NCBI GenBank assembly: GCA_030295235.1
Contig: AP026123.1
Coordinates: 2,108,001 to 2,172,000, forward strand
Origin: Fistulifera solaris
Taxonomy: Eukaryota > Bacillariophyta > Bacillariophyceae > Naviculales > Stauroneidaceae
Direction: 5' to 3'
Length of the DNA: 64,000 nt
Below the pieces are notes generated by a model. It was not told the origin of the DNA. It saw only the letters and a list, made by a program, of their open reading frames with translations, and searched no databases. The position numbers and the translations under genes were made by a program. The stretch's first letter is position 1, and each line of letters opens with the position of its first letter. This document shows positions 34,154 to 45,510 of the stretch, in pieces.

Positions 34154-35814
34154 ATGGAGCGAGCAAAGCGGTACAGCGGCCTCTTGCAACACGTCCCAAC
34201 GGAAGAGCTTACGGACCGACAGAAAGCATTCTTCCCGTACGAGTTCTGGAAATACACACCCGTGTACAAAGTGCTGCGCGAACCAAGCAGCTTCGATGAG
34301 GTGTACTGGAAAAATCATCACATTTGCGCTATTTGGCGGGAGAACGGAACCTTTATTGTTCATTACGACGATGACCAGATGTACCCTATCTTTTGGAATT
34401 TAGAACACAATCTTTTCTTCACCAACGAGGCGGATTTCATTATTCTAGGGGAAACAGAAGCTGCTATTGCGGAGACGGCCACGCTCTTTTGGTCTTTAAA
34501 GCAGGAAATTGATGCGGATACGGTCCTTCTCATCGAAGGCTGTCACAGTCATAATGACTACGCATACGTCCACAGAAGCAAGTTCGACTTTGCTACCCTC
34601 CAACCTGTTCAGCTAGCTCAGATTTTGAACTCGAATCCGACGCGAGCCATTGATATTCAAGAGGGAAAATGGACTGTGGAGCAGTCCGTCGTTCTCGCAT
34701 CGAGACCTTACCCCTTAAAATTGACGCTCGGGAAAGCCTTTGCCTTTAAGGATGGCGGGATAAAGTTTGTGGATGTACTGCAGACACGAAACTCTTCATT
34801 TGGATCCTTTTGTGTTGACTTCGAAGACCAGGGATCGCCTCTTGATAACTACAATCTGAAGCGCCTCTTGAAGCTTGATGTCTTTGAAACGCTGGATATT
34901 CGATGCCCCTACAAAGAATGTGTCCTGCCGATGTTTTCTGCCAAGGCGAAGACGTTGCGGTGCACGGTGGACCCCGATGACGCTGAGCTTGAAGATTTCA
35001 AAGTGCTCAACGTCGTGACTAGCGACGTCGGCTTGAAAGTCGTTTTACGCGGGGATGACAGTCAGTGGGATGAAGTGTTGGTCTCGTTCCTCAATCGAGT
35101 GGCTGAGTTGGGTCATCTTGAACGATCTCAATCGACAATGATTCGGGAGAATATCAAGCTTCTTCGAATCTACAACATGTCGCGGAGGCATTGATCTGCG
35201 CTATTCAAGCCAATAAGAATTTGTTCTACTTGAACATAAGTGACACATGCCACGACTTTGATTGGTCCGTCCATTACAAGGCTATCTTAGGCTCCATGGA
35301 AGAACACAAGGGGCTGCGTACTTTCGTCATGCAAAATTCCGAATATTATGATGATGAAACACGAATGTTCCGTGTGAATTTCGACTTTCCTTTGTTGGAG
35401 CAGCTGCTTTCGCGAAACCGATACATCGAGCTACTTGACCGTTCGGGAAAGAGGTTGTCGAACGGACTTACTATCGACAACCTCTATGCGTTGAACCGGT
35501 TTTATCGTGGATCGACAAGCTTGGTGAAGAAGGCTGCATCGGTTCGACCGTTATTGGTATCTTCGGCGCTACTGAACAGCGCGTCGAATCAGTTCCAGAA
35601 CACCGCGTTGTTGCTCTCAGCCCACATTGACGTTTTGTGCGAATGGGTTCAGGAAATGGATCTAGACACTGCTGATGCTGCCGGATCTGGCACGATGGAG
35701 AATGTATCTACGCTCGCCTCTGTTCCTGCGCCATTGAATCAGACTCATCCGAAGCGCAAGTCTCATGCGCGAGCTTCGACCATTGCCAAGAAACCGGCTC
35801 GTGATCAAAAATGA
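34154..35814 (+). CDS. Leucine-rich-like family protein, member 2, one frame break
   Basis: Tandem relative of the gene at 30798. The start at 34154 (MERAKRYSGLLQHVPTEELT) aligns with the starts of both relatives; an upstream non-ATG extension is not supported. The same blocks follow: FDFATLQPVQLAQILNSNPT, WTVEQSVVLASRPYPLKLTL, LKRLLKLDVFETLDI, then LQHVAEALICAIQANKNLF, LEQLLSRNRYIELLDRSGKR, NGLTIDNLYALNRFYRGSTS and the basic tail KRKSHARASTIAKKPARDQK. A single-base shift near 35125-35130 separates the N-terminal 320 residues from the rest; downstream text aligns with both relatives, so the break is recent or a sequence error. The last ~130 bp of coding sequence is almost identical to member 1. 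Confidence 0.7.
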
Positions 35815-36538
35815 GATATCGGCTAGACTCTTTTACAAAGTCTTACTTACATAGCATACACATTATAGTTTGAGTTGTCGTCTACATTTAATAAATCTTT
35901 TTCGTTGGCGTCCAGATACTAACGTAAGCTGATCAACATCTATCATCAAAGTCTAGTGGTTTACAAAAGTGGAGTAGGCTGCTCGTAATGACGACTGCTG
36001 GTCACGGAATTCCAACCGCTGCCCAAGCGACTAGCGCTTTGTAAAATGTATCCATGGAGGAGTGTGATGGGATGCATACTCTTGTTGTGCGACATTGCGC
36101 ATCACGTTTGCAGTTTCGTGTCCCTGACTAGAGCAGCCGTTGCATTGAAGTACTTGACCGAGCGCGTTTGATAGAGGTGATTGAGTCTGCATTTTTGGCT
36201 ATTGCTGGTGTCAACCGGTGCTAAGAACAGTACGTCGGTTATGTTCATCAGCGCGCACTGCTGTATTGCTTGCAAATCCACACGGATGCTGTGTGCAAGT
36301 TGAATTTAGAGGCTTGATGTAGATCCAGTTGGTGCAGCTTTCTGTTACTGAAGATCAAGCGTAAGATGGAAGCTATTGTCAAACCACAGCAAGGAATGCG
36401 ACGATTTGAGATGAGTGAAACGACCCGGTTCCCAATTGAATCCACTACATTACTCAATAACAACAACATGAAAAAGCATAGCCAGAAATTCGAAGAAAAC
36501 TGATGCTAAATAGCTTACATCATCATGAGTGGCTCCTT
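35815..36538. other. Intergenic region, convergent genes, nothing specific
   Basis: About 720 bp between convergent genes. It starts with the shared family 3' flank (acatagcatac). No gene or repeat stands out; small open frames have no coding look. Confidence 0.45.
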
Positions 36539-39500
36539 CTACATCATCATTGGTGGTTTCTCAGAATTCAGACCTGCAGACCTCCGAACACATTCTATTT
36601 CTAAGCGACGCTGATTGACTTTATCCAATGCTGTTGATATCATCGCTGAGACGCTTCTGGACGAGGGCGCTGGAAGAAATACAAGTCTGCACACTGATGT
36701 GGACTTCAGCATCTTGTGAAAGACGCTTAGTGCATTCTCAACAAAGGCCAACGAAGTAAGAAGGTGCTGCAGCTGATTGAGATTTCGACCGACCTGAGGA
36801 TCGGAGAGCTGCATTTCAAGGTCAAAGTACTTGTGCATGGTTGCTGCAAGAGTACCAGCTTCAGATTCCTCGATAAGTTTTTGTGCTTTCAAGATCTCCT
36901 CCGTGTCATTTCGGAAGAAGAGTTCGGGCAAGTAAAGTTCTTCCAATAGGATACGAGCACTTTTCCGATCAAAGGCCATGGTATTGTCAATCAGTTGGTT
37001 AAGATCATGCTTGTAGAGGCCACGAATAGCTAGTGCTTCTGACAACCAACAATCCGGAATTCCTACTTTCTTCAGAAGGAAATCCTGTACGGAGGAGTCA
37101 TGTGCATCGAAATGTTGCAAAACAATTTGTTTCGCTCGGAAGCGCTTGAGTGCCTGCTGTGTTGGATTTAGTTCAGCGAAAGCACAAAGCGAAATGAAAA
37201 CGGCCCAAATCCATTGCCCTTGTGAAACCAATTGTGAAACGTATCCATCAACCAGCCTTTCAGCATTATAGTTAGTTATCTTTGCAGAAGGATTTGAACA
37301 ACAAATCGCTAAGCCAAGATAAAAAGAATGCGAGCAATCGTGGAGATCCTGAGAAAACCCAGTTGGATCAATCACTTCGCAAACCCCGTCCTTGATACCT
37401 GCGCACATCAGCAATAGCTTATAAAGCATGTCCTGTGCGATGGATTTCTCAGCAGCGTGGGGAAAGGGGGCTTTACCGAGTAATATGTCATGGTCGTACG
37501 TTTCGATGACTTTCTTCAAATCCTTTCCCTCAGATTGCCACAAACGTAACGCCAGCCGCCGGCGCCAATCTAGGGAGTTTTTCTGCTGTGATTGCAAGAG
37601 ATCTTCATAATCGCCAGCATGTCCGAGGGCTTTCATTACTCGTACAGCTGCTGATTCAACTTTCGAGGCGCATCCTTGCTCAGCGAGTAAGGCAGACTGT
37701 CGAATAAATTCTCGGCGTTCAGCATTCCCTACGGTAAGCGCGACAAGAAGATTTAGGCATCCAGCCTCACTGGCCAAATGGCATGATCGATCCAAGTCAG
37801 CACTGGACAGTGCAGCAAAAACAGATTCAGCTGAGGTTGTTTTCGTGTTCCCATCCAGAATGCTTGGCTCAACATCTGGGTGACAAACATCGATCAAGAA
37901 ATCATGGGCGGCAGTTACCTGACGGTCAGTAACACTGTCAGAGTCACTATGAAAAAGAGAAGCTTCGTTAACATCATTAGACCATGCCTTACTTCAGAAT
38001 GAAGTGACGAGGATGTTGCGAGGCTCTGAATGGCTCCTATCAGCTTAGGACTCGCTAAGTCGCGTCCAGGAAGCATGAACAATGGGGCGTTTTCAACGTG
38101 CTCGGAAAGATTGGCTTGGATGACATGATTACTCAAGATACTAGCAGGGGCCGCGATACCATTTGAAGAATTTACAAGTGGTCGTCGTTTTACTAAGACA
38201 TCGGACACGGATCCACGTTGTAGTTGAAGAAAGGAGCCGTTAGGGAGCCAACCGACTCGGAATGACCTCCTCATTCTCATCCCCATATCAATCGATGATG
38301 TCGGCACCTTACATTTTGCGGCTATCCGGTTGCAAATACTGTACGAGGTATTGGCTCCGCGTAAACTCTTGTTCGGGTCCGCAATGACAAAAATTGGCTG
38401 ATAGTCGTCCACGATGTCTTGCCCTTCATTCTCAAAAGTTACTACATGAACAGGCTCAGCTACTTTCGTATTCTCAGCCGCACGTTTCAGTTCAATTTGT
38501 TCACTGACCATATCTGCTTCTATCCTATACCTGTCAGCCAAAGATTCAACCACGATGTCGACGTCGCTAACCATGGTAGCATCCTCAGAATGACTTGAAC
38601 AGTCCATGTCTTGTTGAGTAGTGCGAGATTGTTTTGTCATGATGGGCAGCGGTTTTGGATCAAGATCGCGTTTACTCGGTAAAATTTCGTTTTTACTAAA
38701 ACCGCCAAGGCCTTCGTCATTGTCTGAGTCATCGTCGACTAAAGCATATCTGCTGAAATGTTGCACACGAATCTTCCAAACCCCTGAGTTCTTGTTGTAA
38801 TCAATGAGTTCAGCGCCCATGTTTGTGGTTCTCATGACCACTTTCTGTGCATAGCGATTTCTTTCTTCTTCAGAAGCATTTCGACCAGCTGGTGGGAAGA
38901 CATCATAGCATGTAATGATGGCAGGCCGGTTCAGTTTCGAACCAACCGCAGGTTTTGTACCCTGCTCTTCTTCTAACGAATACACTTCAACGGCCTTCGG
39001 TTCAATCGATATGATACTATCAAGGTCGGCGCCCCGAATATCGACTGCGCCTTCCCATTCTACCATTCCCACACCTGTTCGTCTTACCGAAAAAGCGGCA
39101 ACAGTTGCCAGATCTGCTTCCGACATCCTCTTCATGTCCTCGATGCTCGGAGACACTTCGTAACCTGGCTTAGTCAGTTTTGGCATCAAGCTTGAATCCA
39201 AGGATACAGCGTTATTGGTCGTTGCGGGAGGTGAAAACTGCGGATTCTCAGCACCTATCAACTTGTTGTAGTATTCTTCCCCGGGGTCGCGACGGAGCGG
39301 GTCTGGCGAGAGAGACGGTGACTTATTGAGCGATTGCCCTGCGGTAGCACGCAGCGACGAAGGCGGTGGTGGAGATACATCCTCAGGTGGGGGCTGAATG
39401 TCCTCCTTGGTAGCAGTAGAGGGTGACGGTACAGATGTATTCAAACGAAGCGGGCGTCGTTGTGTCAGTTTCTTTTCCGATTCGGGTAACACAACCAAAG

Positions 39501-41561
39501 TCAGCGCCGAAGAACGCGCAAACGATTCAGGTGTCATGACCGCCCGATTGTCCCGACCAATGGGAGCGATAGGCGGCGTTTTGCTTTTGTTATCCTCAAA
39601 GAATCCTCTCGGGCGAATCTTTACGGCAGAAGTGGGAGTGGAAGCAATGTGAGGAAGATAAGCTGGTCGGGATAAGCTATCGGACTCGGCTTGATTTGTG
39701 GGAGTCGTCCGTGACCCACCGGAGGGAGATTTTCCCTTCCATACGTCAAACTTTTCAAGTTCTTTCCTTTCATTCACTAAAGCACGAACTTGTTGCGCAA
39801 CCACAGCATTTACTGGTTCGGGAACTACGTATGTATTTGCTGGTATTACAGGCTGCTGTGCCATGGTCGAAGCAAAGGGAGGAGCGCCAAATCCACCCGG
39901 TGCAGGCGCTGAACTACCAAAGAAACCGCTCTCGGGTGGCTTCGCACCAAAGCCACCACCGGCAGCAGGAGCCCCAAAAAGCCAGTGGATGGAGCAGGCG
40001 CTCCAAATGGTGCGGGGTAGGTGCAGACCCAAACAATCCTCCAGTTGCTGGAGCAGGAGCTCCAAAGGGAGCCGGGGCCCCAAATGGTGCAGGAGTTGGC
40101 GCAGATCCAAAGAGGCCACCACCGGTGGACCCGAATGGCGCAGGAGCGGGGGTACTGCTACTACCGAAAAATCCACCAGGCGCCGGTGCTGGTGCACCAA
40201 AAGGTGACGGGGCGGGTGCGCCAAAGGGTGACGGCGCCGGAGTAGAGCCAAAAAAATCCAGAAGGCGCTGGACTGGGAGAGCCGAAACCGGAAGAACCGA
40301 AACCAGAGGAGCCGAATGCTCCTGGTGCAGGAGCAGGAGTACCGAACGCAGAGGGAGCTGGTGCCCCGAAAGGAGCCGGAGCGGGTGCCCCGAATGGAGC
40401 AGGAGCGGGCGACCCAAAGCCACCTAATGCCGGAGCAGGCGCTCCAAAAAGACCAGTACTTGGCGCAGGTGCTGGAGACCCAAAGCCTCCAAAACCACCT
40501 GCCGTCGGATTACTTTGCCCTTTGTTACCCTGACTATAATCTTCGTATCGAAGTTCTTCAAAAGACTTATTTTCGTATTGTGGCATAGCAGTGATCGAGT
40601 GCAAATTCATTGACGTCTGTCCGTCTTGTCGATTGGTAACGGTAAAGGGAGCCGCACGGGTACCCCCTTGTGCCGGCGTTGTAGCCGGTTGCGCTCCAAA
40701 CAAACCACCCGATGGAGCGGGAGAAGGAGATCCGAAAAGACCGCCGGGTGCGGGAGCAGGCTGTGCACCAAAGGCTCCACCAAAGGCCGGAGCCGGCGCA
40801 CCGAACGCTGGTGCCGGGGCACCAAACGCCGGAGCGGGCGCACCAAACGCTGGTGCGGGAGTAGCACCGAATGCCGGAGCAGGGGCACCGAAGGCGGGAG
40901 CACCAAACGCGGGAGCGGGCGCCCCGAATGCGGGTGCCGGTGCCCCAAAGGCCGGTGCGGGCGCTCCAAAGGCTGGTGCGGGAGCCGCACCGAATCCGGT
41001 GGATGGCGCACCAAAAGCGGGCGCTGGAGCACCGAATGCCGGTGCTGGAGCTCCAAACGGGGAAGGCGCCGGCGCACCAAAAGGCGAAGGTGCTGGGGCC
41101 CCAAACAATCCTCCCGAAGGTGCGGGGGCACCAAACGATGAACCAAATCCGCCAGTCGTCCCCCCAAACGTCGATGTCGACGGAGCCCCAAATGCCGGTG
41201 TTGTGTTCGTTTGACCAAACGGAGTCGAAGCTGGTGCTGGAGCACCGAACAAGCCCGGCGCGGGCGATCCGAACGCTGGAGCAGGAGCACTACCGAACAT
41301 GCCGGCCGGGGCACCAAACGGTGCCGGTGAAGGGCTACCAAAACCACCTCCAAATCCTGTCGGTGCCGGAGCTGGATTGCCAAAGAGTCCACCCGACGCC
41401 GGAGCGCCGAAGGTAGATCCGAACGGAGCTGGCGCGGGCGTCCCGAACGGTGCCGGAGCGGGTGAACCAAACAAACCTCCCGACGCGGGGGCCGGACTCC
41501 CAAAGGCCGGAGCCGTATTTTGACCAAAGCCGGATCCGAAAGCGTTGCTTTGACCGAACAT
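36539..41561 (-). CDS. NUP98: NUP98-NUP96 nucleoporin precursor
   Basis: Builds the nuclear pore: NUP98 forms the FG permeability barrier and NUP96 the Y-complex scaffold. From ATG at 41561 (MFGQSNAFGSGFGQN) come dozens of FGAPAPA-type FG repeats; a GLEBS motif at about 40519-40605 (SITAMPQYENKSFEELRYED) that binds RAE1/GLE2; more FG repeats; the autoproteolytic domain (LTKPGYEVSPSIEDMKRMSE to VQHFSRYAL), with predicted cleavage after Phe in HF|SRY at about 38752-38757; then NUP96, including SFRVGWLPNGSF and a helical C-terminal half. A 74-nt intron at 37919-37992 joins SLHSE to VTAAHDFLIDV. In the FG region the frame shifts at the A7 run 40251-40257, the G4 run 40014-40017 and the A5 run 39976-39980; each is one base, and perfect FG text continues across, so these are probably sequence errors. 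Total length is about 1,750 residues, as in animals. Confidence 0.93.
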
Positions 41562-42226
41562 AGCGATATACTATTCACAGTCTAATCTAAATGAGTCTTT
41601 TTGAGGGAAGTAGGACGAAAATGAGTGCAAAACGTCAAGAAATCGAGAAAGGAAAAGAATCAACGGCGGTTGGATACAACACAGAAAAATCAAAGAAAGC
41701 TTACCTTCCGCCAAAGTACTTCAATCAGTTCTGCTTTATGTTCACTTGTAGTATTGCGTGATTCTTTGCTTTAAAGAGTGAGTTGTTGGTGCTGCCGAGC
41801 TCGAATGATGGTTTGGGCACCAGCAGTTGGACGACAATGGGTTATTGCTGCCGCTGCACTCCTTTTCGACCGCGCGCCCATCTTGTTGCTCGTCGTTGCG
41901 ACAGGGAGCAGGGAGGCTGGCGCCTTTTGCGCGCGTGCCGGCACGGTATCTAATGAGAAGCGGTGTGATGTTTATCTAAACAATGCTTATTGAATATAAC
42001 CCAATCTAACCCAGTGTGACACACTTAGGTACACAAACAACCATACGATAATGGGCTGTAGGTTGTTTGAAACTACAGTTAACGTTAACCCTAGAGGCTT
42101 TTGGGGCGCAACCCATGCAATTCATTCTCGCGTCTACTCGCTCGTCTCCATTTTTCGTCGACGCTCCTTTTAGTTGCCATCAATAATTATTCGACAAGCA
42201 TCTCATAATCATTAACAACAATAACC
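41562..42226. promoter_or_regulatory. Divergent promoter region NUP98-96 / small basic protein
   Basis: About 665 bp. A perfect 12-bp palindrome gttaacgttaac lies at 42078-42089. No other coding sequence is supported. Confidence 0.35.
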
Positions 42227-42664
42227 ATGGAAGCAACCGGCACGGAAACGAACCAACCCGAGCGCAACAGTACCGAAAGTTCGCATCCGGAGGACCGCTT
42301 GTCCAAGACGTGGCGCCATTTGATATCTTCCGTCTTTCATGCGACATCCAAGGCGGAGCAAACGACCGCGGATGTGGCTTCTATTAAAGAAATTGACGAT
42401 GCGGTTGTGGCGTTTTTGCGAGCGAGACTGGAATGGGGACGGAATATTTCGTTTCTCGAAGCCAAGTTCGAAGGCAAAGCGAAAGAAATGGAAGTGTTGC
42501 AGCATTATAGCCGGACACAACCGTGTTTGGGGTTACGGAAGAGAAAGCGAGAAGTAGTGAAGGAAAATGACGTATTATCTGTATCACAAACGATACAAAC
42601 GGCCGCGTCTACACAAGAACCTGTTGCTACCAATCCGAGCAACACCGAGCAGTCACTGATATAG
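42227..42664 (+). CDS. Small protein with basic motif, unknown (145 aa)
   Basis: An intact frame with good ATG context (ATAACCATGG). The N-terminal 25 residues are polar, then a helical stretch (LSKTWRHLISSVFHATSKAE, IDDAVVAFLRARLEWGR), a lysine-rich segment (EAKFEGKAKEMEVLQHY) and a KRKRE cluster at about 107-111 that could be a nuclear localisation signal. The C-terminus is Thr/Ser/Gln-rich. I cannot name the family. It ends about 127 bp from the convergent EF-hand gene. Confidence 0.55.
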   Translation: MEATGTETNQPERNSTESSHPEDRLSKTWRHLISSVFHATSKAEQTTADVASIKEIDDAVVAFLRARLEWGRNISFLEAKFEGKAKEMEVLQHYSRTQPCLGLRKRKREVVKENDVLSVSQTIQTAASTQEPVATNPSNTEQSLI

Positions 42665-42791
42665 AGTTGTATAGCACAGTTCAGTTCACTTTTCTATTGA
42701 ATAATAAACAAACAGAGGTCTTAACATTAATAATTCTACTTTAGCTCACAGCCCTTGTTTGCGTGACATTCAAATTGATTCTATTGTTTCG

Positions 42792-44791
42792 TCATATAGT
42801 CACACCCAACTTCTGAGCGACTGCTCGGAATTCATCATGCCGAACAGAACGGTTTACGGTGTCATCTTTCGCTTTAAAGTTTTCCAGAAACTTGGAATGA
42901 TACGAGACAAATTGATAAAAGACGGGAAATTTGTGGCGTCTCACGTATCCCCTCTCTCTCCTATCGGCGAGAGCGAAAGCTTTCTCGAGTGCGGGCTCGT
43001 AGTACCATTTGGGACGGTATTTCTTGATGTAACGGCTCAACTGATCGTAGTTCACCTTTCCCCGCCCCTTCACGTCAATCAAGTCGAAGATACGCATCAG
43101 CACTTCCATGGGTGGCACGTCATCGTCATGCTTGCCTGGACCGCCATGACGGGCTTGGATCGTCTTGAGAAAATTACCAATCGTAGAACTGGCGTCCGAA
43201 TTGTCAGTATCACTTTGAGCGTCATCATCATTGTATACCACTTGAGATGAGCACCACGCACAAACATCATCCAGACGGACAGAATCCGGCTGGCTGCCCA
43301 TCATGCGTTGCATGGCTTCACTAATATCCATGCCGGTGATACGTTTCACTTGAGCAACCGCTTCGGCTCGGCTGATCTCGGCGTCTCGGTTTTCACCCCC
43401 TCCAAGTTGATTCCACAGGCTACTATAGCGAGCAGCGTATTCGCAAAAGACTGGAAATTCGCTCCGCAAGACATTGCCGTCCCGGTCTTTGTCGGCAAAA
43501 GCAATCGCACGGATCATCGAAGAGCCTTTATTGAGCTCCGGATATTCGGACGCGATAAGGTGATCAAGTTGATCCAACCCCATCATGCCTTTCTTCTCCC
43601 TGTCATACTGATCAAATGTCGTCATGAGAACTCCTAGCGGAGGAACGTTAACGGGAGTAGCTTTCTTGTCAATGTGTTTCTTCATGGCAGAATCGACCAG
43701 CGTTCGCTCATCTAGACTATCTTCACTTATCAAGGTACTGTTGAGGTTGTAAGCGTTTACACCCGCATCGGTAGACGTAGGCTCATCTTGACTATCGGCA
43801 CTTATCAACGTACTGTTGAGATTGTTTGCGCCCAAATCGTCACTCTTCAAAGCATCGTCAACAGTGTTCAGCACCACACCGATGTTCTCTTTGCCCTGAA
43901 GAGACAGAATTTCTGGAGAACTTCCTGGCCGACTGTCCCATGTTAGCAAATCAAGCTTCTTTTTTTGCGCAAGCATCGCAGAATGCTTGCAATCGCGCGA
44001 ATCCGTCGCCGTCCGGATGAATGGAATTCCAAGTCTCTTCCACATCCTCAAAAAGCCCCAACTTCTTCGCGACGGGCGTGTATTCTTTTTGGAAACCCGC
44101 CATTCATCGTCATTTTCAAAGAGAGTAAATTCATCCCACACGCTATTGAAGTATAGAACATACAGCAAGAAGTAGGGGAAGTCCACTTCGGCCAACGACC
44201 CGCCCTTGTTGCCGTATGAATCCACGGCCAACGCCCGGTACCGCAGACCCGGATAGACTTTCGCCAGATGCATTTCCAACTCGGAAATAGGAAGCAAACC
44301 TTTTCCTCCCACATCCAAATGACGGAAGAGTTGCAACACTTCTTCGAAACTGGGAAAGTCCGTGGATGCCAGCGCCGACTTGGCGTACTCTTTCGCTTTG
44401 GCGTCCGCATTCACTAACTTTTCCGACTGACTCTTTTCCGACCAGAAATCTCGGAGGGGATGGGGATTTTGGAATGTCGGGTGAGCTCGAATTTTAACGA
44501 TCGTCGATAATCCAATTTGCGCGGTTGCGCTATCGGTTCTGCGGAGTTTCGTCGGGGTCCGGACCTCACACCGGACGGCGATTTTTCTTTCGGTGGTATT
44601 TTGCGAGGAGCCGGAGTGTAGGATTTGAAGCGGGATGAGGTCAAGTTTCCCGAATATTCCAAAAAGCTCGAAGAGGTGCGTTTGAGGCCTTCCGGAAGCT
44701 CGGCGTCATTTTGCTTCAAGCGAGACGCGTTTGTTTGTGTTTCATACAGTCGCTCAAACACATTGCGGCTGAGGTACTTGTCGACGTCCAT
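42792..44791 (-). CDS. EF-hand calcium-binding protein, one frame break
   Basis: Probably a calcium sensor. After a Ser/Pro/Arg-rich N-terminus (MDVDKYLSRNVFERLYETQT) there are at least three similar ~75-residue modules, each a pair of EF-hand-like helices followed by an aromatic FPxFxxY segment: LFRHLDVGGKGLLPISELEM with FPYFLLYVLYFN; FDQYDREKKGMMGLDQLDHL with ADKDRDGNVLRSEFPVFCEY; and FDLIDVKGRGKVNYDQLSRY with RRHKFPVFYQFV. DKDRDGNVLRSEF is the most canonical calcium loop (D-x-D-x-D-G); others lack some ligands and may be structural. The frame shifts at the four-base G run 44456-44459; adding one base gives continuous text (IPLRDFWSEKSQSEKLVNAD). About 665 residues; no signal peptide. Confidence 0.78.
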
Positions 44792-45510
44792 AGTTCTCAG
44801 GGGGATATCTTAACTTCTATCTCCTAATTCTCACTTAGTCGGGTGACCAAAAATGAAATAGATCTGCAGCAACAGGAAAATGGATCGCTTCAACTGGTAT
44901 CCCTCGAACCGTATCTCCCTTGACCTCGCTCACTCGAATGACAGGTAACCAAGTTGTTTAGCAAGATACTTGGTTAAGGTTCACAATAGATGATTATCTC
45001 GTTTTCGATGTCTTGTTGCAAAGACTGAATGCATGCAGTTGAATCAACTGCAGATTTCTTTTGCGCGCAAAAGAAACCAGGAGATGGTGGTGCATCCTCC
45101 CTCCAAGTACCGCTTTCTCGATGTGTACTTTTAGTGGAATACAAAGAAAATTGGAACTGTTTTCAGCAAATGGGAGCGGCAGTCTGGCGCACTCTATTTT
45201 TGGGCTTTTGGGACGTCATTGCACTTAACAAGTAATAGTACGAAAAGGCTTCTCTTATATCCATAAAATACTATACTCGTAAATGTAAAACAAATTTTTG
45301 AACTTATCTGTTGGAAAATTTAGGATTTCGTGCGGAGGCCGCGCGCGCTCGGGTCGCGGTTGTCTTTACCGGTACGACTTCAAACTGCAACCACTGATTT
45401 TGGAAACGTTCTTTGCGCGTTCATCACAACACCATTATTTACATCGGCAATCACCACTGGAGCGTCTCATAATAACATCAATCGATTTTATCATTCAGCG
45501 AAAGCACAAC
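44792..45510. promoter_or_regulatory. Divergent promoter with twin perfect palindromes
   Basis: About 720 bp between the EF-hand and dehydrogenase genes. Two perfect palindromes sit two bases apart: 45034-45052 (9-bp arms tgcagttga / tcaactgca around one base) and 45055-45076 (22 bp, centre gcgc, arms tttcttttgc / gcaaaagaaa). An open frame at 45029-45235 overlaps them but has no recognisable protein character. Confidence 0.6.

Noticed and set aside
40591-41523. Long plus-strand open frames rich in Gly, Ala and Pro
   Set aside because: Antisense shadows of the NUP98 FG repeat DNA; the minus-strand reading has GLEBS and autoproteolytic domains.
40700-41540. Regular spaced repeats that could look like an array
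   Set aside because: A 21-nt coding minisatellite for FGAPAPA units in a eukaryotic gene, not a CRISPR array.
45029-45235. Short open frame over the twin palindromes
   Set aside because: Composition is unremarkable and it overlaps a divergent promoter; no support as a gene.
45298-45510. N-terminal extension of the dehydrogenase
   Set aside because: No upstream protein character; the ATG at 45511 starts the well-formed sequence.
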